Below are positions 16,220 to 25,102 of a stretch of DNA of 54,542 nt, piece by piece. Below the pieces are notes generated by a model. It searched no databases and was not told where the DNA came from. It saw only the letters and a list, made by a program, of their open reading frames with translations. The translations under genes were made by a program, and so were the position numbers. Position 1 is the stretch's first letter. Every line of letters starts with the position of its first letter. The stretch comes from Chitinophagaceae bacterium (GTDB lineage: Bacteria; Bacteroidota; Bacteroidia; Chitinophagales; Chitinophagaceae). The stretch is taken from NCBI GenBank assembly GCA_024643645.1, contig JAHEMN010000007.1:1-54542 (forward strand), written 5' to 3'.

Positions 16220-17413
16220 TCATCTGTCTTTGTAAACCGCAATAGATGAAGTATTGTCATTCCATTTAGTGAATATGAAACTGCTTTTGGATGATGTAAC
16301 TGTATACTTTTTGCCCTGGAAATTTTCTGAATCATACAATACAACACGGTAGCCGGGAGGAACAGTAAGGGAGCTTAATGCTTTATCTGGAAAACCTATT
16401 TCTGCCATTGTGTTATAAGTGCCTGGCAATAATGAAACTGATTGCCCCTGATAATTTCCATCAGCGTAAATAGTTATTCCGGATTCATTTGTAGTATTGT
16501 TATTCGATTGTAATCCAGATTCCTCAATTATTAATGAACCAATTCGGTTGTTCAGTGTGTTTGTAAGACAGCTCATATTTTCCTTTAAGGTATAATAAGT
16601 ACCTGAAAGGTTTTCATTATTTACATAAACTTTTGCTTTCAAGGTGGATGGTATCTCTATTGCAGAAATATCATATTTTAGAAGTCCAAGTTTATCTCCT
16701 TGATAATATCCCGGAGCCAATCTTAAACTATTTCCTTTATAGTTACAGTCTGTATAAATTGTAGCATAAGCCGAACCAACACTATTATTATTGTCATTAG
16801 TAGATTGATTATTATTATACTCAATTACTAATGAACTGATTTTATCATTAAAATTTTTGGATAAGCAGTCTTCACTCTTGTCAAATGAATAAGAGTAGCC
16901 TGATGTATTATCATTATTCAGATAAACTTTAAGTATGAGATTGCCATGAATTGCGAAAGATGATATATTTTGTTTTAATAATCCTAATGAACGGGCAGAG
17001 TAGGTACCAGGCTTCAAACTTTTTGAATATCCTTTATTATAACAATCATTATAAAATGTTATGTAATCGCTTTGATTAAATCCAGGTTGGTAGGCCATAT
17101 TTTCTATTACCATCGATGATGTTTGATCGTTCCATTCATTATCAAGACAGCTAACATTGGATGTAAAAGTTTTTGACTTTCCTTTAAAGTCATCATGCTC
17201 ATATATGGTGACCTTCATTCCATTTGGTATTTGTATGCTGGAAAGATTATCATTTGCCATTTTCATCTGATAATTCTTATAAATTCCAGCCTGCAGGATG
17301 CTTCTTCTGCCTTTGTAATTACAATCTTCATGCAACGTTACATAGTTATTTTGGCCAGAAACTTGTAAGCAATAAGTAATTATAGCTATTAAAGTAAAGA
17401 CGGTTTTTTTCAT
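16220..17413 (-). CDS. Secreted protein with four beta/gamma-crystallin domains
   Basis: The 397-residue protein has a signal peptide (about 1-21, ending VSGQ) and four tandem beta/gamma-crystallin domains at about 23-104, 117-198, 215-296 and 312-394. Each domain contributes two Ca2+-site motifs of the form N/D-N/D-x-x-S-S: NDNLSS (54), NDQTSS (95), NISS (149), NDKISS (189), YDISA (247), NNRIGS (288), KALSS (344) and NDNTSS (385). The first and last domains keep the best motifs; the third and parts of the others are degenerate. Asn-rich linkers join the domains. Microbial members are Ca2+-binding proteins. It is 63 bases downstream of the terpene-synthase-like gene on the same strand, so cotranscription is possible. 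Confidence 0.88.
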   Translation of the reverse strand: MKKTVFTLIAIITYCLQVSGQNNYVTLHEDCNYKGRRSILQAGIYKNYQMKMANDNLSSIQIPNGMKVTIYEHDDFKGKSKTFTSNVSCLDNEWNDQTSSMVIENMAYQPGFNQSDYITFYNDCYNKGYSKSLKPGTYSARSLGLLKQNISSFAIHGNLILKVYLNNDNTSGYSYSFDKSEDCLSKNFNDKISSLVIEYNNNQSTNDNNNSVGSAYATIYTDCNYKGNSLRLAPGYYQGDKLGLLKYDISAIEIPSTLKAKVYVNNENLSGTYYTLKENMSCLTNTLNNRIGSLIIEESGLQSNNNTTNESGITIYADGNYQGQSVSLLPGTYNTMAEIGFPDKALSSLTVPPGYRVVLYDSENFQGKKYTVTSSKSSFIFTKWNDNTSSIAVYKDR

Positions 17414-17476
17414 TCAATTGTTTTTTTTAGTTCTATTCCCGAATGTGGAAGTTAAGTTTATTAATCTAAAATATAT

Positions 17477-18496
17477 TCAATTTTTTTTATCAAGATACTT
17501 AATAAAATATTTTATTGTTCTCCATTTATTCTGCAATTTATCCATATCACAAACGAGTTGTTCCCTTGTATATTGGCTGGGAGAAAATAAAGAGTCTGTA
17601 AGTAATTCATTTTTTGCCAACTGATCAAAACATACGAAACATCTGCTGCAAAGACTCATTAATATAAGATTGAGATATTTCTTTTTATCATTTAATTTGT
17701 AATTAAGATTGACAGCCATTTCAAAACTTTTTTCCATCTGATTGCTGAACTGAATTCTTGTTTCTCTTATTTTTTTAGTTGTTGTAACCAGTGTGTCAAT
17801 TTCATTCTTTTGATCTTTATACACATCGAAAATGTCATTTCCGAATTGCATCAATCCTCCCATTTCAAGTAATGCCTTTTCTTCACCAGGTAAGAAAGGA
17901 TGCGACATTGATGCTCTGTAAAAGAGGACAGATACTCCACCTTTTTTTAAAGTGATATCGAGAATTTCCTCCGTAGTTAAATAATGACCTGATTGTTTTT
18001 TACTTTCAACCTGTGCTTTATAAACTTCATTAAGATAATGTGACACAAGGGAAGAGTCTTGTGATTTTTCAAGGGCCTTCTTATAAAAGATCATAAACAG
18101 TTTCTCTGCTGAAGTATTACCTTTTATTTCATTTGGCCTTTCCATAAAGACTTTTAGTTTATCTTCCGGCATTTCAAATTTGTCAAAAAAATCATCGAAT
18201 AAACCTGTCATAGCTCCCTGGTAAGTAAGAGCTGATCTTTCTTTTTCTGACATTGAATAACCCCGTAATACACAAATTGAATCACCCAGGATGGCAGGTA
18301 CTGCCAATCCGTAATAATGCGTTATTTTTTTAAAATCAGAAGCATCCAGGCTGCCGTCATTCGTTTTTTTTGCCTCTTCAAGAATTGGGCTTATATGTTT
18401 TGCAATAAAGCGATGTTGCTTTTTAACACTTTGAAGCAATGAATAAATAGTTTGGCCAGCAGTGAAGGCCCTTTTGGGCAACCAGGTTTTATTCAT
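17477..18496 (-). CDS. Class I terpene-synthase-like / isoprenoid enzyme
   Basis: This 339-residue, all-helical protein carries the two metal-binding signatures of class I isoprenoid enzymes. DDFFD at 101-105 matches DDxxD, and N220-D221-I-F-D224-V-Y-K-D228 matches the NDxxSxxxE (NSE) triad with Asp in the second and third positions. The spacing of about 119 residues is in the range of terpene and phytoene synthases. A KGG turn at 185-187 precedes the second motif, as in the helix-G region of such enzymes. It has no signal peptide. It is 15 bases after the Tat lipoprotein gene. Bacteroidota proteins of this sort are sometimes labelled only 'class 1 isoprenoid biosynthesis enzyme'. The substrate (farnesyl, geranylgeranyl or other diphosphate) and product are unknown. 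Confidence 0.7.
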   Translation of the reverse strand: MNKTWLPKRAFTAGQTIYSLLQSVKKQHRFIAKHISPILEEAKKTNDGSLDASDFKKITHYYGLAVPAILGDSICVLRGYSMSEKERSALTYQGAMTGLFDDFFDKFEMPEDKLKVFMERPNEIKGNTSAEKLFMIFYKKALEKSQDSSLVSHYLNEVYKAQVESKKQSGHYLTTEEILDITLKKGGVSVLFYRASMSHPFLPGEEKALLEMGGLMQFGNDIFDVYKDQKNEIDTLVTTTKKIRETRIQFSNQMEKSFEMAVNLNYKLNDKKKYLNLILMSLCSRCFVCFDQLAKNELLTDSLFSPSQYTREQLVCDMDKLQNKWRTIKYFIKYLDKKN

Positions 18497-18511
18497 CGCT
18501 GTAAATAATAT

Positions 18512-19174
18512 TTATTTCTTAAAGCTGATACATTCATTCATTTCCTTTTCAGAATAAGCTAATTTATACTGTTGTAGAACTTCATCAGGCACTCCGTCCC
18601 ATTGTGTGGGTTGGTTGCCTGCATACCCTATATCTTTAACTCCAATTTCAGAAGTATAAAAACCAGTTGCGGTAAGGTCTCTCATTAAACTGAAAAATTT
18701 TACTCCCTGACTCATTTCAGGTTTTGCTTTTTTAGGATAAGCTATCTGGTCTACTAATTCAATTTGTTGTGCCGAAGAGCAGTCAATAAATGATTTTTCA
18801 AATTGTTTTAAACATTGCATATCCAGCCATCTTAGCCCTCCTTTCATTGGTACCTGGTGATTAGGCATGTCTTTTACAATGAATGCAATAAACTCAGGAA
18901 CCTTTGCATCACTTGCACTTCCGCTGATCTCATCTTTGGGTATTATTATATCTGCCAGAATTGTAATAGTGGCCATTTCATGTGCAGTAAAGAATTTTTC
19001 CTTTGCTAATAATTCTTTCTCATACTTTAATTCATCCGGATTTCTGTCAATAGTGAATTTAGGTTCACTAATGGCATTTTCACCCTTTTTATCATCAGGT
19101 TTGCAACCTGCAATTGCAGCAGGACCAGCAACTGCACCAGTAACAATTAATTTTAATGATTTTCTGCGATCCAT
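18512..19174 (-). CDS. Gluconate 2-dehydrogenase subunit 3 family, Tat lipoprotein
   Basis: This 220-residue protein belongs to the subunit-3 family (PF13618), the small gamma partner of periplasmic GMC dehydrogenases. The N-terminus has a twin-arginine motif (DRRKSLKLI, 2-10) and then a lipobox AIAGC (21-25), so it is probably exported folded and lipidated. The family core (FTAHEMATITILADIIIPKD) follows at about residue 62. In FAD-dependent glucose dehydrogenases this partner carries the signal-less catalytic subunit across the membrane as a hitch-hiker. It lies 14 bases after the GMC gene and 15 before the terpene-synthase-like gene. Confidence 0.88.
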   Translation of the reverse strand: MDRRKSLKLIVTGAVAGPAAIAGCKPDDKKGENAISEPKFTIDRNPDELKYEKELLAKEKFFTAHEMATITILADIIIPKDEISGSASDAKVPEFIAFIVKDMPNHQVPMKGGLRWLDMQCLKQFEKSFIDCSSAQQIELVDQIAYPKKAKPEMSQGVKFFSLMRDLTATGFYTSEIGVKDIGYAGNQPTQWDGVPDEVLQQYKLAYSEKEMNECISFKK

Positions 19175-19188
19175 AAATTTAGTTTTAC

Positions 19189-20931
19189 TTAAAGGTTCTG
19201 TTTTTTCATTTCATCAATTATATATTCAGAAGCTCTCATTGATAAAGCCAGTATTGTCCAGGTAATATTCTTATCTGCCTGTGATACAAACTGTCCGCCA
19301 TCAACACAGAATAAATTTTTGCAATCATGTGCCTGGCTCCATTTATTAAGTGCCGATTTTTTTGCGTCATTACCCATACGTACAGTTCCTGCTTCATGAA
19401 TGATCTCACCGGGTTTTGCCAATCCCCATTGATTCTTTTCATCATCATCTCCTCCCCAGGTAATTACTGCACCCATGTTATGCATCACTTCTTTAAAAGT
19501 TTCTTTCATGTGCTTAGCCTGCTTTATTTCATGTTCACTCCATTTTACATTAAATTTTAAAACAGGTATACCAAATTTGTCAACTGTATTTTTATCGATC
19601 TCACAATAATTGCTTTCTAATGCGATAGCCTCACCACGGCCAGCCATACCTACTCCACAACCATAGAAATAACGATGATCTTCTTTTAAAGATGCCCCAT
19701 ATCCACCACCTTCTTTCTGTTTGCCTTTTACGAGATATTTTCCATTCAGATTTTCAATACCCCAATTGAATCCATAAGAAGGTTGACTCATGCCACCCCA
19801 ATATTCGATATGGTAACCTCTTGGAAAATCAAGTTTCTTATTATCCAGCCACCAGGGGGAGTAGATATGCATACCTCCAACTCCATCTTCATTATATTTC
19901 TTTCTGTCGAACAGCTGAGGCAAAATGCCACCGAGTGCAGCTCCTGTTGAATCATGCAAATATTTACCTACCACATTACTATCATTTGCTAATCCGTTAG
20001 GGTGACGTTCAGATTTTGAATTAAGTAACAGTCTTGCACTTTCGCATGCACTGGCAGCCAATATTACAACCTTACCTTCTACCTGGTATTCCATCATATC
20101 ATCTTTGTTGATATAAGAAACTCCTGTTGCTAATCCATCCTTATTGGTCAATACTTCTCTTGCCATTGCATTTGTGACCATGTCAATGTTTCCTGTTTTC
20201 AATGCAGGATATATCAGAACATTAGGAGAAGAAAAATCTGCTTTTGCTATACTGCAGTTTCTATTGCATTGTCCGCAATAAAAACAAGCACCTCTTTCAT
20301 CATTTATTTTTTCTGTAAGTATTGATAACCTTGAAGGAATTACTTTAACTCCGGCTTGTGTGGCTGCGTTCTTTATAAATAGTTCATGCAGTCTGGGTTT
20401 TGGAGGCTTTAAGAAAAAGCCATCAGGATCATTTTCCAATCCTTCATTTGTTCCAAAAATTCCAATCAATTTATCTACCCTGTCATAATATGGTTTTATA
20501 TCATCATAACTTATTGGCCAGTCATCACCCAATCCGTCAATACTTTTTCTTTTAAAATCTTTGGGGCCGAACCGTAATGATATTCTACCCCAATGATTTG
20601 TTCGGCCACCTAACATTCTTGCTCTCCACCAGGCCCATTCAGTTCCATTTTCTTTGGTATAAGGTTCTCCTTCCAGTGACCATCCGCCATAACAGGCATC
20701 AAAATCCCCAAAAGGACGAATCTTTGTACTGGCGCCTCTTCGTGGTGATTCCCAGGGATTTTTTAGTTGTGTAACATTTTTTTGAGGATCATACATATAG
20801 CCTGCTTCCAATAAACAAACTTTTAATCCTGCATTGGCTAAAATATATGCTGCCATTCCACCACCAGCACCAGAGCCGACAATTACTACATCATATTTTT
20901 TTGATTGTTTCTTTACCTGGAAATCTCCCAT
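19189..20931 (-). CDS. GMC-family FAD oxidoreductase with four-Cys motif
   Basis: This 580-residue flavoprotein has the dinucleotide-binding GSGAGG (19-24), a GGRTNHWG block near 110, and a GMC C-terminal domain ending in the substrate-side active-site region DKNITWTILALSMRA. Cys216, Cys219, Cys222 and Cys226 form CFYCGQCNRNC, resembling the Cys cluster that binds an Fe-S centre in FAD-dependent glucose dehydrogenases. It lacks a signal peptide, and the next gene encodes its Tat-exported partner, so periplasmic action by hitch-hiking is likely. The alcohol or sugar substrate is unknown. No cytochrome c subunit follows in this operon. Confidence 0.9.
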   Translation of the reverse strand: MGDFQVKKQSKKYDVVIVGSGAGGGMAAYILANAGLKVCLLEAGYMYDPQKNVTQLKNPWESPRRGASTKIRPFGDFDACYGGWSLEGEPYTKENGTEWAWWRARMLGGRTNHWGRISLRFGPKDFKRKSIDGLGDDWPISYDDIKPYYDRVDKLIGIFGTNEGLENDPDGFFLKPPKPRLHELFIKNAATQAGVKVIPSRLSILTEKINDERGACFYCGQCNRNCSIAKADFSSPNVLIYPALKTGNIDMVTNAMAREVLTNKDGLATGVSYINKDDMMEYQVEGKVVILAASACESARLLLNSKSERHPNGLANDSNVVGKYLHDSTGAALGGILPQLFDRKKYNEDGVGGMHIYSPWWLDNKKLDFPRGYHIEYWGGMSQPSYGFNWGIENLNGKYLVKGKQKEGGGYGASLKEDHRYFYGCGVGMAGRGEAIALESNYCEIDKNTVDKFGIPVLKFNVKWSEHEIKQAKHMKETFKEVMHNMGAVITWGGDDDEKNQWGLAKPGEIIHEAGTVRMGNDAKKSALNKWSQAHDCKNLFCVDGGQFVSQADKNITWTILALSMRASEYIIDEMKKQNL

Positions 20932-21053
20932 ATAGCAAAATATATAATTTTATAAAGTAACAATTTACAGGTTTGCATTCGGGTGACCGAAAATATTAAG
21001 AGAAATTTCTGCACAAATGCATTTAGTATCTTTAGAAAAAAGTAATTCTTTAG

Positions 21054-23027
21054 ATGAAGCGTATTATTATGTTATTCGGTTTTATTGCACAATTATTTTC
21101 AGGAAGAGCACAAAAAGTTAACTATGATAGTTATCCTATCTATAAAGGCGATGATCTTGGTTTAACCTATACAAAAAGTGAATCAAGGTTTAAAATATGG
21201 TCTCCAAAGGCTAAAAAAGTTTATTTAACCATTTACAAGAACGGGAGTGGAGAAAATAGGGAAAGTACTCTTCAAATGAATAAAAGTAGCAACGGAACAT
21301 GGGCAGCTGAATTAAAAGGAGACCAGGTTGGCAAGTTTTACACTTTCAAGATTAAAATTAAAAGGAAATGGAATAATGAAGTACCAGATCCGTATGCAAA
21401 AGCAGTGGGAGTAAATGGAAAAAGAGCAATGATCATCGATCTGAAAGAAACTGATCCTGTTGGTTGGAAAAATGATGTATCTCCTGTTTTTAATTCAATG
21501 AATGATGCTGTTATTTATGAATTGCATGTAAGAGATGCCAGTATTGCAGTTAATTCAAATATTGTTAATAAAGGAAAATTTATTGGTATTGCAGAAAAGG
21601 GAACTAAGAATGAAGAGGGGTTATCTACTGGTCTTGACCATATAAAAGAATTAGGTGTTACCCATGTTCATCTGTTGCCTTCCTTTGATTATTATTCTGT
21701 TGATGAATCTAAACTTTATAAACCACAGTATAACTGGGGATACGATCCTGTAAATTTTAATGTTCCCGAAGGTTCATATTCTACAGATCCAACTGATGGA
21801 AATGTGAGGATCAATGAATTTAAAAAGATGGTAAAAACATTTCATGAAAATGGTATACGGGTAGTTTTAGATGTTGCATATAATCATACTGGACAAACAG
21901 AAGAATCCAATTTCAATCAATTGGTTCCCGGGTATTATTACAGGCATGATAAAAAAGGTAAATTTTCTAATGCTACAGCTTGTGGAAATGAAACAGCAAG
22001 TGAAATGCCAATGATGAGGAAATTCATGATAGAATCTGTTTTGCATTGGGTAAATGAATATCATATTGATGGATTCCGATTTGACCTGATGGGAGTTCAT
22101 GATATTGAAACGATGAATCTGATCTCGAAAGAATTGCATAAAATAAAACCTGATATTTTGTTATATGGTGAAGGTTGGACAGCAGGTGCATCACCTTTAC
22201 CGGATTCACATAGAGCATTAAAAATAAATGCATCCAAACTCGATCGTATAGCTGTTTTTAGTGATGATATCAGGGATGGTATAAAAGGAAGTGTGTTTGA
22301 ACATGAAGAGAAAGGTTTTGTAAGTGGAGAAGAAGATACAGAAGAAAGTATAAAATTTGGAATTGTTGCTGCTACCCAACATCAACAAGTTGATTATTCA
22401 AAAGTAAATTATTCAAAGGCCCCATATGCAACACAACCCTTTCAAACCATTTCATATGCTTCCTGCCATGATAATCATACATTATGGGACAAATTAGCTA
22501 TTTCAGCAAAGGATGCAACAATTACTGAAAGAAAAGAAATGCATAAACTTGCTCTTTCAATTGTACTTACATCACAAGGCATTCCATTTCTACATGCTGG
22601 CACTGAGTTTCTAAGAAGTAAAAAAGGAGTAGAAAATTCATTTAATTCTCCTGATAGTATTAATGGAATAGACTGGAGTCTGAAAACAAAAAATAAAGAA
22701 ATATTTGATTATGTGAAAACATTAATTGCATTAAGAAAAGATCATCCGGCTTTTAGAATGACCAGCACTGATTTAATAAAATCGAATCTTAAATTCAGAG
22801 AAGATATGGAAAAAGGTGTTGTTGGTTATACAATCAATGGAATTGCAGTAAAAGACACCTGGAAAAAGATTATGGTGTTATTGAATGGAACTAACCAGAA
22901 TAAAAAATTAAATATTGATGGTAAATGGAATATTGCAATCAGCAGTAATAAATTTTCGCCTGAAAGAACTGAGATCTCAGATAGTATTTATTTAAAACCA
23001 CATACCTGTTCCATACTATTCCAGTAA
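21054..23027 (+). CDS. pulA: Type I pullulanase, exported
   Basis: Pullulanase cleaves alpha-1,6 branch points of pullulan, starch and glycogen. The 657-residue protein has a signal peptide (about 1-19), an N-terminal CBM48-like domain (about 30-125, FKIWSPKAKKVYLTIY), then a GH13 barrel. The barrel shows the GH13_14 markers YDPVNFNVPEGSY and VVLDVAYNHTG, the nucleophile Asp344 in DGFRFDLMG, the acid/base Glu373 in YGEGW and the stabilizer Asp473 in SCHDNHT. A small C-terminal beta domain ends the protein. The signal peptide suggests action on external or periplasmic glucan. It is monocistronic; a small membrane protein gene converges directly at its end. Confidence 0.93.
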   Translation: MKRIIMLFGFIAQLFSGRAQKVNYDSYPIYKGDDLGLTYTKSESRFKIWSPKAKKVYLTIYKNGSGENRESTLQMNKSSNGTWAAELKGDQVGKFYTFKIKIKRKWNNEVPDPYAKAVGVNGKRAMIIDLKETDPVGWKNDVSPVFNSMNDAVIYELHVRDASIAVNSNIVNKGKFIGIAEKGTKNEEGLSTGLDHIKELGVTHVHLLPSFDYYSVDESKLYKPQYNWGYDPVNFNVPEGSYSTDPTDGNVRINEFKKMVKTFHENGIRVVLDVAYNHTGQTEESNFNQLVPGYYYRHDKKGKFSNATACGNETASEMPMMRKFMIESVLHWVNEYHIDGFRFDLMGVHDIETMNLISKELHKIKPDILLYGEGWTAGASPLPDSHRALKINASKLDRIAVFSDDIRDGIKGSVFEHEEKGFVSGEEDTEESIKFGIVAATQHQQVDYSKVNYSKAPYATQPFQTISYASCHDNHTLWDKLAISAKDATITERKEMHKLALSIVLTSQGIPFLHAGTEFLRSKKGVENSFNSPDSINGIDWSLKTKNKEIFDYVKTLIALRKDHPAFRMTSTDLIKSNLKFREDMEKGVVGYTINGIAVKDTWKKIMVLLNGTNQNKKLNIDGKWNIAISSNKFSPERTEISDSIYLKPHTCSILFQ

Positions 23028-23285
23028 TTATTTTTCTTTACTTGATTTATCAATTTGACGGCCCAATAGGAACCCAGCTACTGCTCCGACAACCAAACCT
23101 ATTGAGATACCCGGTATAGAGCCATCGGTAGCAATATAACCAACGATTAAACCAAGAAGTCCTCCAACTATTGTAAATACAGGAAATGTTTTGATACGTT
23201 TAATATTACCTGAATCCTGGGTACGTTCCTTTTTAAATTGACGTACATGAGATTTATGCTTCTTGCGATGATGTGATCTTGCCAT
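23028..23285 (-). CDS. Small basic membrane protein, glycine-zipper type
   Basis: This 85-residue protein has a very basic N-terminus (ARSHHRKKHKSHVRQFKKER) and two Gly-rich hydrophobic segments (about 36-51 and 58-75), then RQIDKSSKEK. The GGLLGLIVG and GLVVGAVAGFLLG segments resemble glycine-zipper membrane helices. The basic head could bind nucleic acid or anionic lipid, but this is only an impression. Its stop directly abuts the pullulanase stop. No family recognised. Confidence 0.65.
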   Translation of the reverse strand: MARSHHRKKHKSHVRQFKKERTQDSGNIKRIKTFPVFTIVGGLLGLIVGYIATDGSIPGISIGLVVGAVAGFLLGRQIDKSSKEK

Positions 23286-23368
23286 ATTGTTATTTAAGTA
23301 TTTAAAAAATAGTTCTTGTAATATAAAAATTATTACTGATTTTATTACATTTTAATGGTAATGTACAA

Positions 23369-23399
23369 TAAAAAAAGCTACCCTTTGAGGATAGCTTTT
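23369..23399 (-). terminator. Terminator of the RRM protein gene
   Basis: On the minus strand AAAAGCTATCC and GGGTAGCTTTT pair over 11 bp with one G-U around a 5-base loop, followed by a run of T. Confidence 0.8.
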
Positions 23400-23418
23400 G
23401 AATTATTTTTTAATATTA

Positions 23419-23775
23419 TTAATACCTGTTTCTGTCTCTGTCTCTGTTATTGCCATAATTATTATAACCACCACTACCACCACGATTGCCACCACCACGG
23501 TTTCCGCCAGCTCTATTACCACCAAAACCTCCTGGTTTTTCTTCAGCTTGTTTAACAACTAATGGTTTTTTCCCTAAAGAAATATCATTCAGTCCTTCAA
23601 TCGCTTCCTTAGCTTCTGCATCATTCGGCATTTCTACAAATCCAAAACCTTTACTTTTTCCGGTATCTCTATCCATTGCAACTTTAACAGATGTAACAGT
23701 ACCAAATTTTTCAAAAAATTCTTCCAGTTCTGCATCATCCATATCATAGGGTAAACCAGCAACAAATATCTTCAT
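23419..23775 (-). CDS. RRM RNA-binding protein with Gly/Arg-rich tail
   Basis: This small cytoplasmic RNA-binding protein is 118 residues from the ATG at 23775. That start is preferred over an upstream one at 23835 because it puts RNP2 (KIFVAGLP) at the N-terminus. RNP1 is KGFGFVEM near residues 40-47. The RRM fills about 1-78, and the tail is Gly-, Asn- and Arg-rich (RGG-like repeats). Such proteins resemble cyanobacterial and Bacteroidota glycine-rich RRM proteins, often cold-induced. It has a good terminator and is a single-gene unit. Confidence 0.92.
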   Translation of the reverse strand: MKIFVAGLPYDMDDAELEEFFEKFGTVTSVKVAMDRDTGKSKGFGFVEMPNDAEAKEAIEGLNDISLGKKPLVVKQAEEKPGGFGGNRAGGNRGGGNRGGSGGYNNYGNNRDRDRNRY

Positions 23776-23873
23776 GAAAATTATTTTTACAAATGTACAT
23801 AAGTATTTGGAATACTTTATAGTGTAATTAGGCATTACTTAATTTGCATAAATACCGCTGGAATCATATTTCT

Positions 23874-23881
23874 TATCTTTG
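23874..23881 (+). promoter_or_regulatory. Candidate -7 box for the thiolase gene
   Basis: TATCTTTG matches TAnnTTTG and lies 18 bases before the ATG at 23900. A TTTG at 23843-23846 is too far upstream (27 bases) for standard spacing. Confidence 0.45.
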
Positions 23882-23899
23882 ACATTCAATAAAAGCAAT

Positions 23900-25078
23900 A
23901 TGAAAGAAGTATTTATAATATCTGCTGTACGTACTCCAATGGGAAGTTTTGGAGGAACGCTGAAAGGAATTTCAGCCACTCAATTAGGTGCTACAGCTAT
24001 TAAAGCGGCTCTTGAAAAAGCCGGGATAAAAGGTGAGCAGGTACAGGATGTATTAATGGGGTGTGTTTTACAGGCAAATTTGGGTCAGGCACCAGCCAGG
24101 CAAGCTTCAAAATTTGCAGGGTTGCCCAATGAAGTAGCATGTACAACCGTCAATAAAGTATGTGCAAGCGGTATGAAGGCAATAGCTCAGGCGGCACAAA
24201 GTATATTATTGGGTGATGCAGCTATTGTAGTTGCCGGCGGGATGGAAAGTATGAGTAATGTTCCTTTCTATTCAGATACTTTAAGGTGGGGTAATAAATA
24301 TGGTAATGCTGCTTTGATTGATGGTTTGGCAAAAGATGGTTTAACGGATGTATATGATGGAAAAGCAATGGGGAATGCCGCAGAACTTTGTGCTAAGGAG
24401 TGTGGTATCAGCAGAGAAGATCAGGATGCATTTGCAATTGAAAGTTATAAAAGAAGCCAGGCGGCATGGGAGAAAGGACTTTTTGATAATGAAGTAATTC
24501 CGGTTGAAATTCCCCAACGAAAAGGTGATCCGATTATTTTTAATAAAGATGAAGAACCTTACAATGTAAAATTTGAAAAAATACCCGCATTAAATCCTGC
24601 CTTTCAAAAGGATGGTACCGTTACTGCTGCTAATGCTTCTACCATGAATGATGGTGCTGCTGCAGTTGTATTGATGAGTAAAGAAAAAGCAGATGAATTA
24701 GGTTTAAAACCAATTGCAAAAATTCTTTCGTATGCAGATGCTGAGCAGGCGCCTGAATGGTTTACCACAACACCATCTTTAGCTGTTCCAAAAGCTGTTG
24801 AAAAAGCAGGACTGAAAATGGAGGATATTTCTTACTGGGAATTAAACGAAGCATTTTCAGTGGTTGGAATAGAAAATTCAAAACGAATGAAACTAGACCC
24901 ATCAAAAGTAAATGTGCATGGAGGTGCAGTATCAATTGGTCATCCTCTTGGTTGTAGCGGAGCAAGAATTATTGTTACACTTATAAATGTTTTGAAAGCT
25001 AATAAAGCAAAGTATGGTGCTGCGGGAATTTGTAATGGAGGAGGAGGCGCATCAGCAATGGTCATTGAAAATATGTAG
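23900..25078 (+). CDS. Acetyl-CoA C-acetyltransferase (thiolase)
   Basis: Thiolase condenses two acetyl-CoA or cleaves acetoacetyl/3-ketoacyl-CoA. The start is the ATG at 23900; a TTG 21 bases upstream in frame lies within the -7 box. The 392-residue protein has the nucleophile Cys88 in VNKVCASGMKA, His348 in GHPLGCSGAR, and the acid/base Cys378 in GICNGGGGAS, plus the full two-domain thiolase length. It is cytoplasmic. It has its own terminator, so it is separate from the following hut genes. Biosynthetic or degradative direction cannot be told; no fadB-like partner is adjacent. Confidence 0.95.
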   Translation: MKEVFIISAVRTPMGSFGGTLKGISATQLGATAIKAALEKAGIKGEQVQDVLMGCVLQANLGQAPARQASKFAGLPNEVACTTVNKVCASGMKAIAQAAQSILLGDAAIVVAGGMESMSNVPFYSDTLRWGNKYGNAALIDGLAKDGLTDVYDGKAMGNAAELCAKECGISREDQDAFAIESYKRSQAAWEKGLFDNEVIPVEIPQRKGDPIIFNKDEEPYNVKFEKIPALNPAFQKDGTVTAANASTMNDGAAAVVLMSKEKADELGLKPIAKILSYADAEQAPEWFTTTPSLAVPKAVEKAGLKMEDISYWELNEAFSVVGIENSKRMKLDPSKVNVHGGAVSIGHPLGCSGARIIVTLINVLKANKAKYGAAGICNGGGGASAMVIENM

Positions 25079-25102
25079 AAATAAGTAGTATTTCTCTAAT
25101 AT

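Noticed and set aside
17418-17624. Plus-strand ORF of 68 residues
   Set aside because: It overlaps the end of the terpene-synthase-like gene and has no recognisable features or start context.
23879-23899. TTG start extending the thiolase by 7 residues
   Set aside because: It falls inside the -7 promoter box, and the ATG at 23900 gives the family N-terminus.
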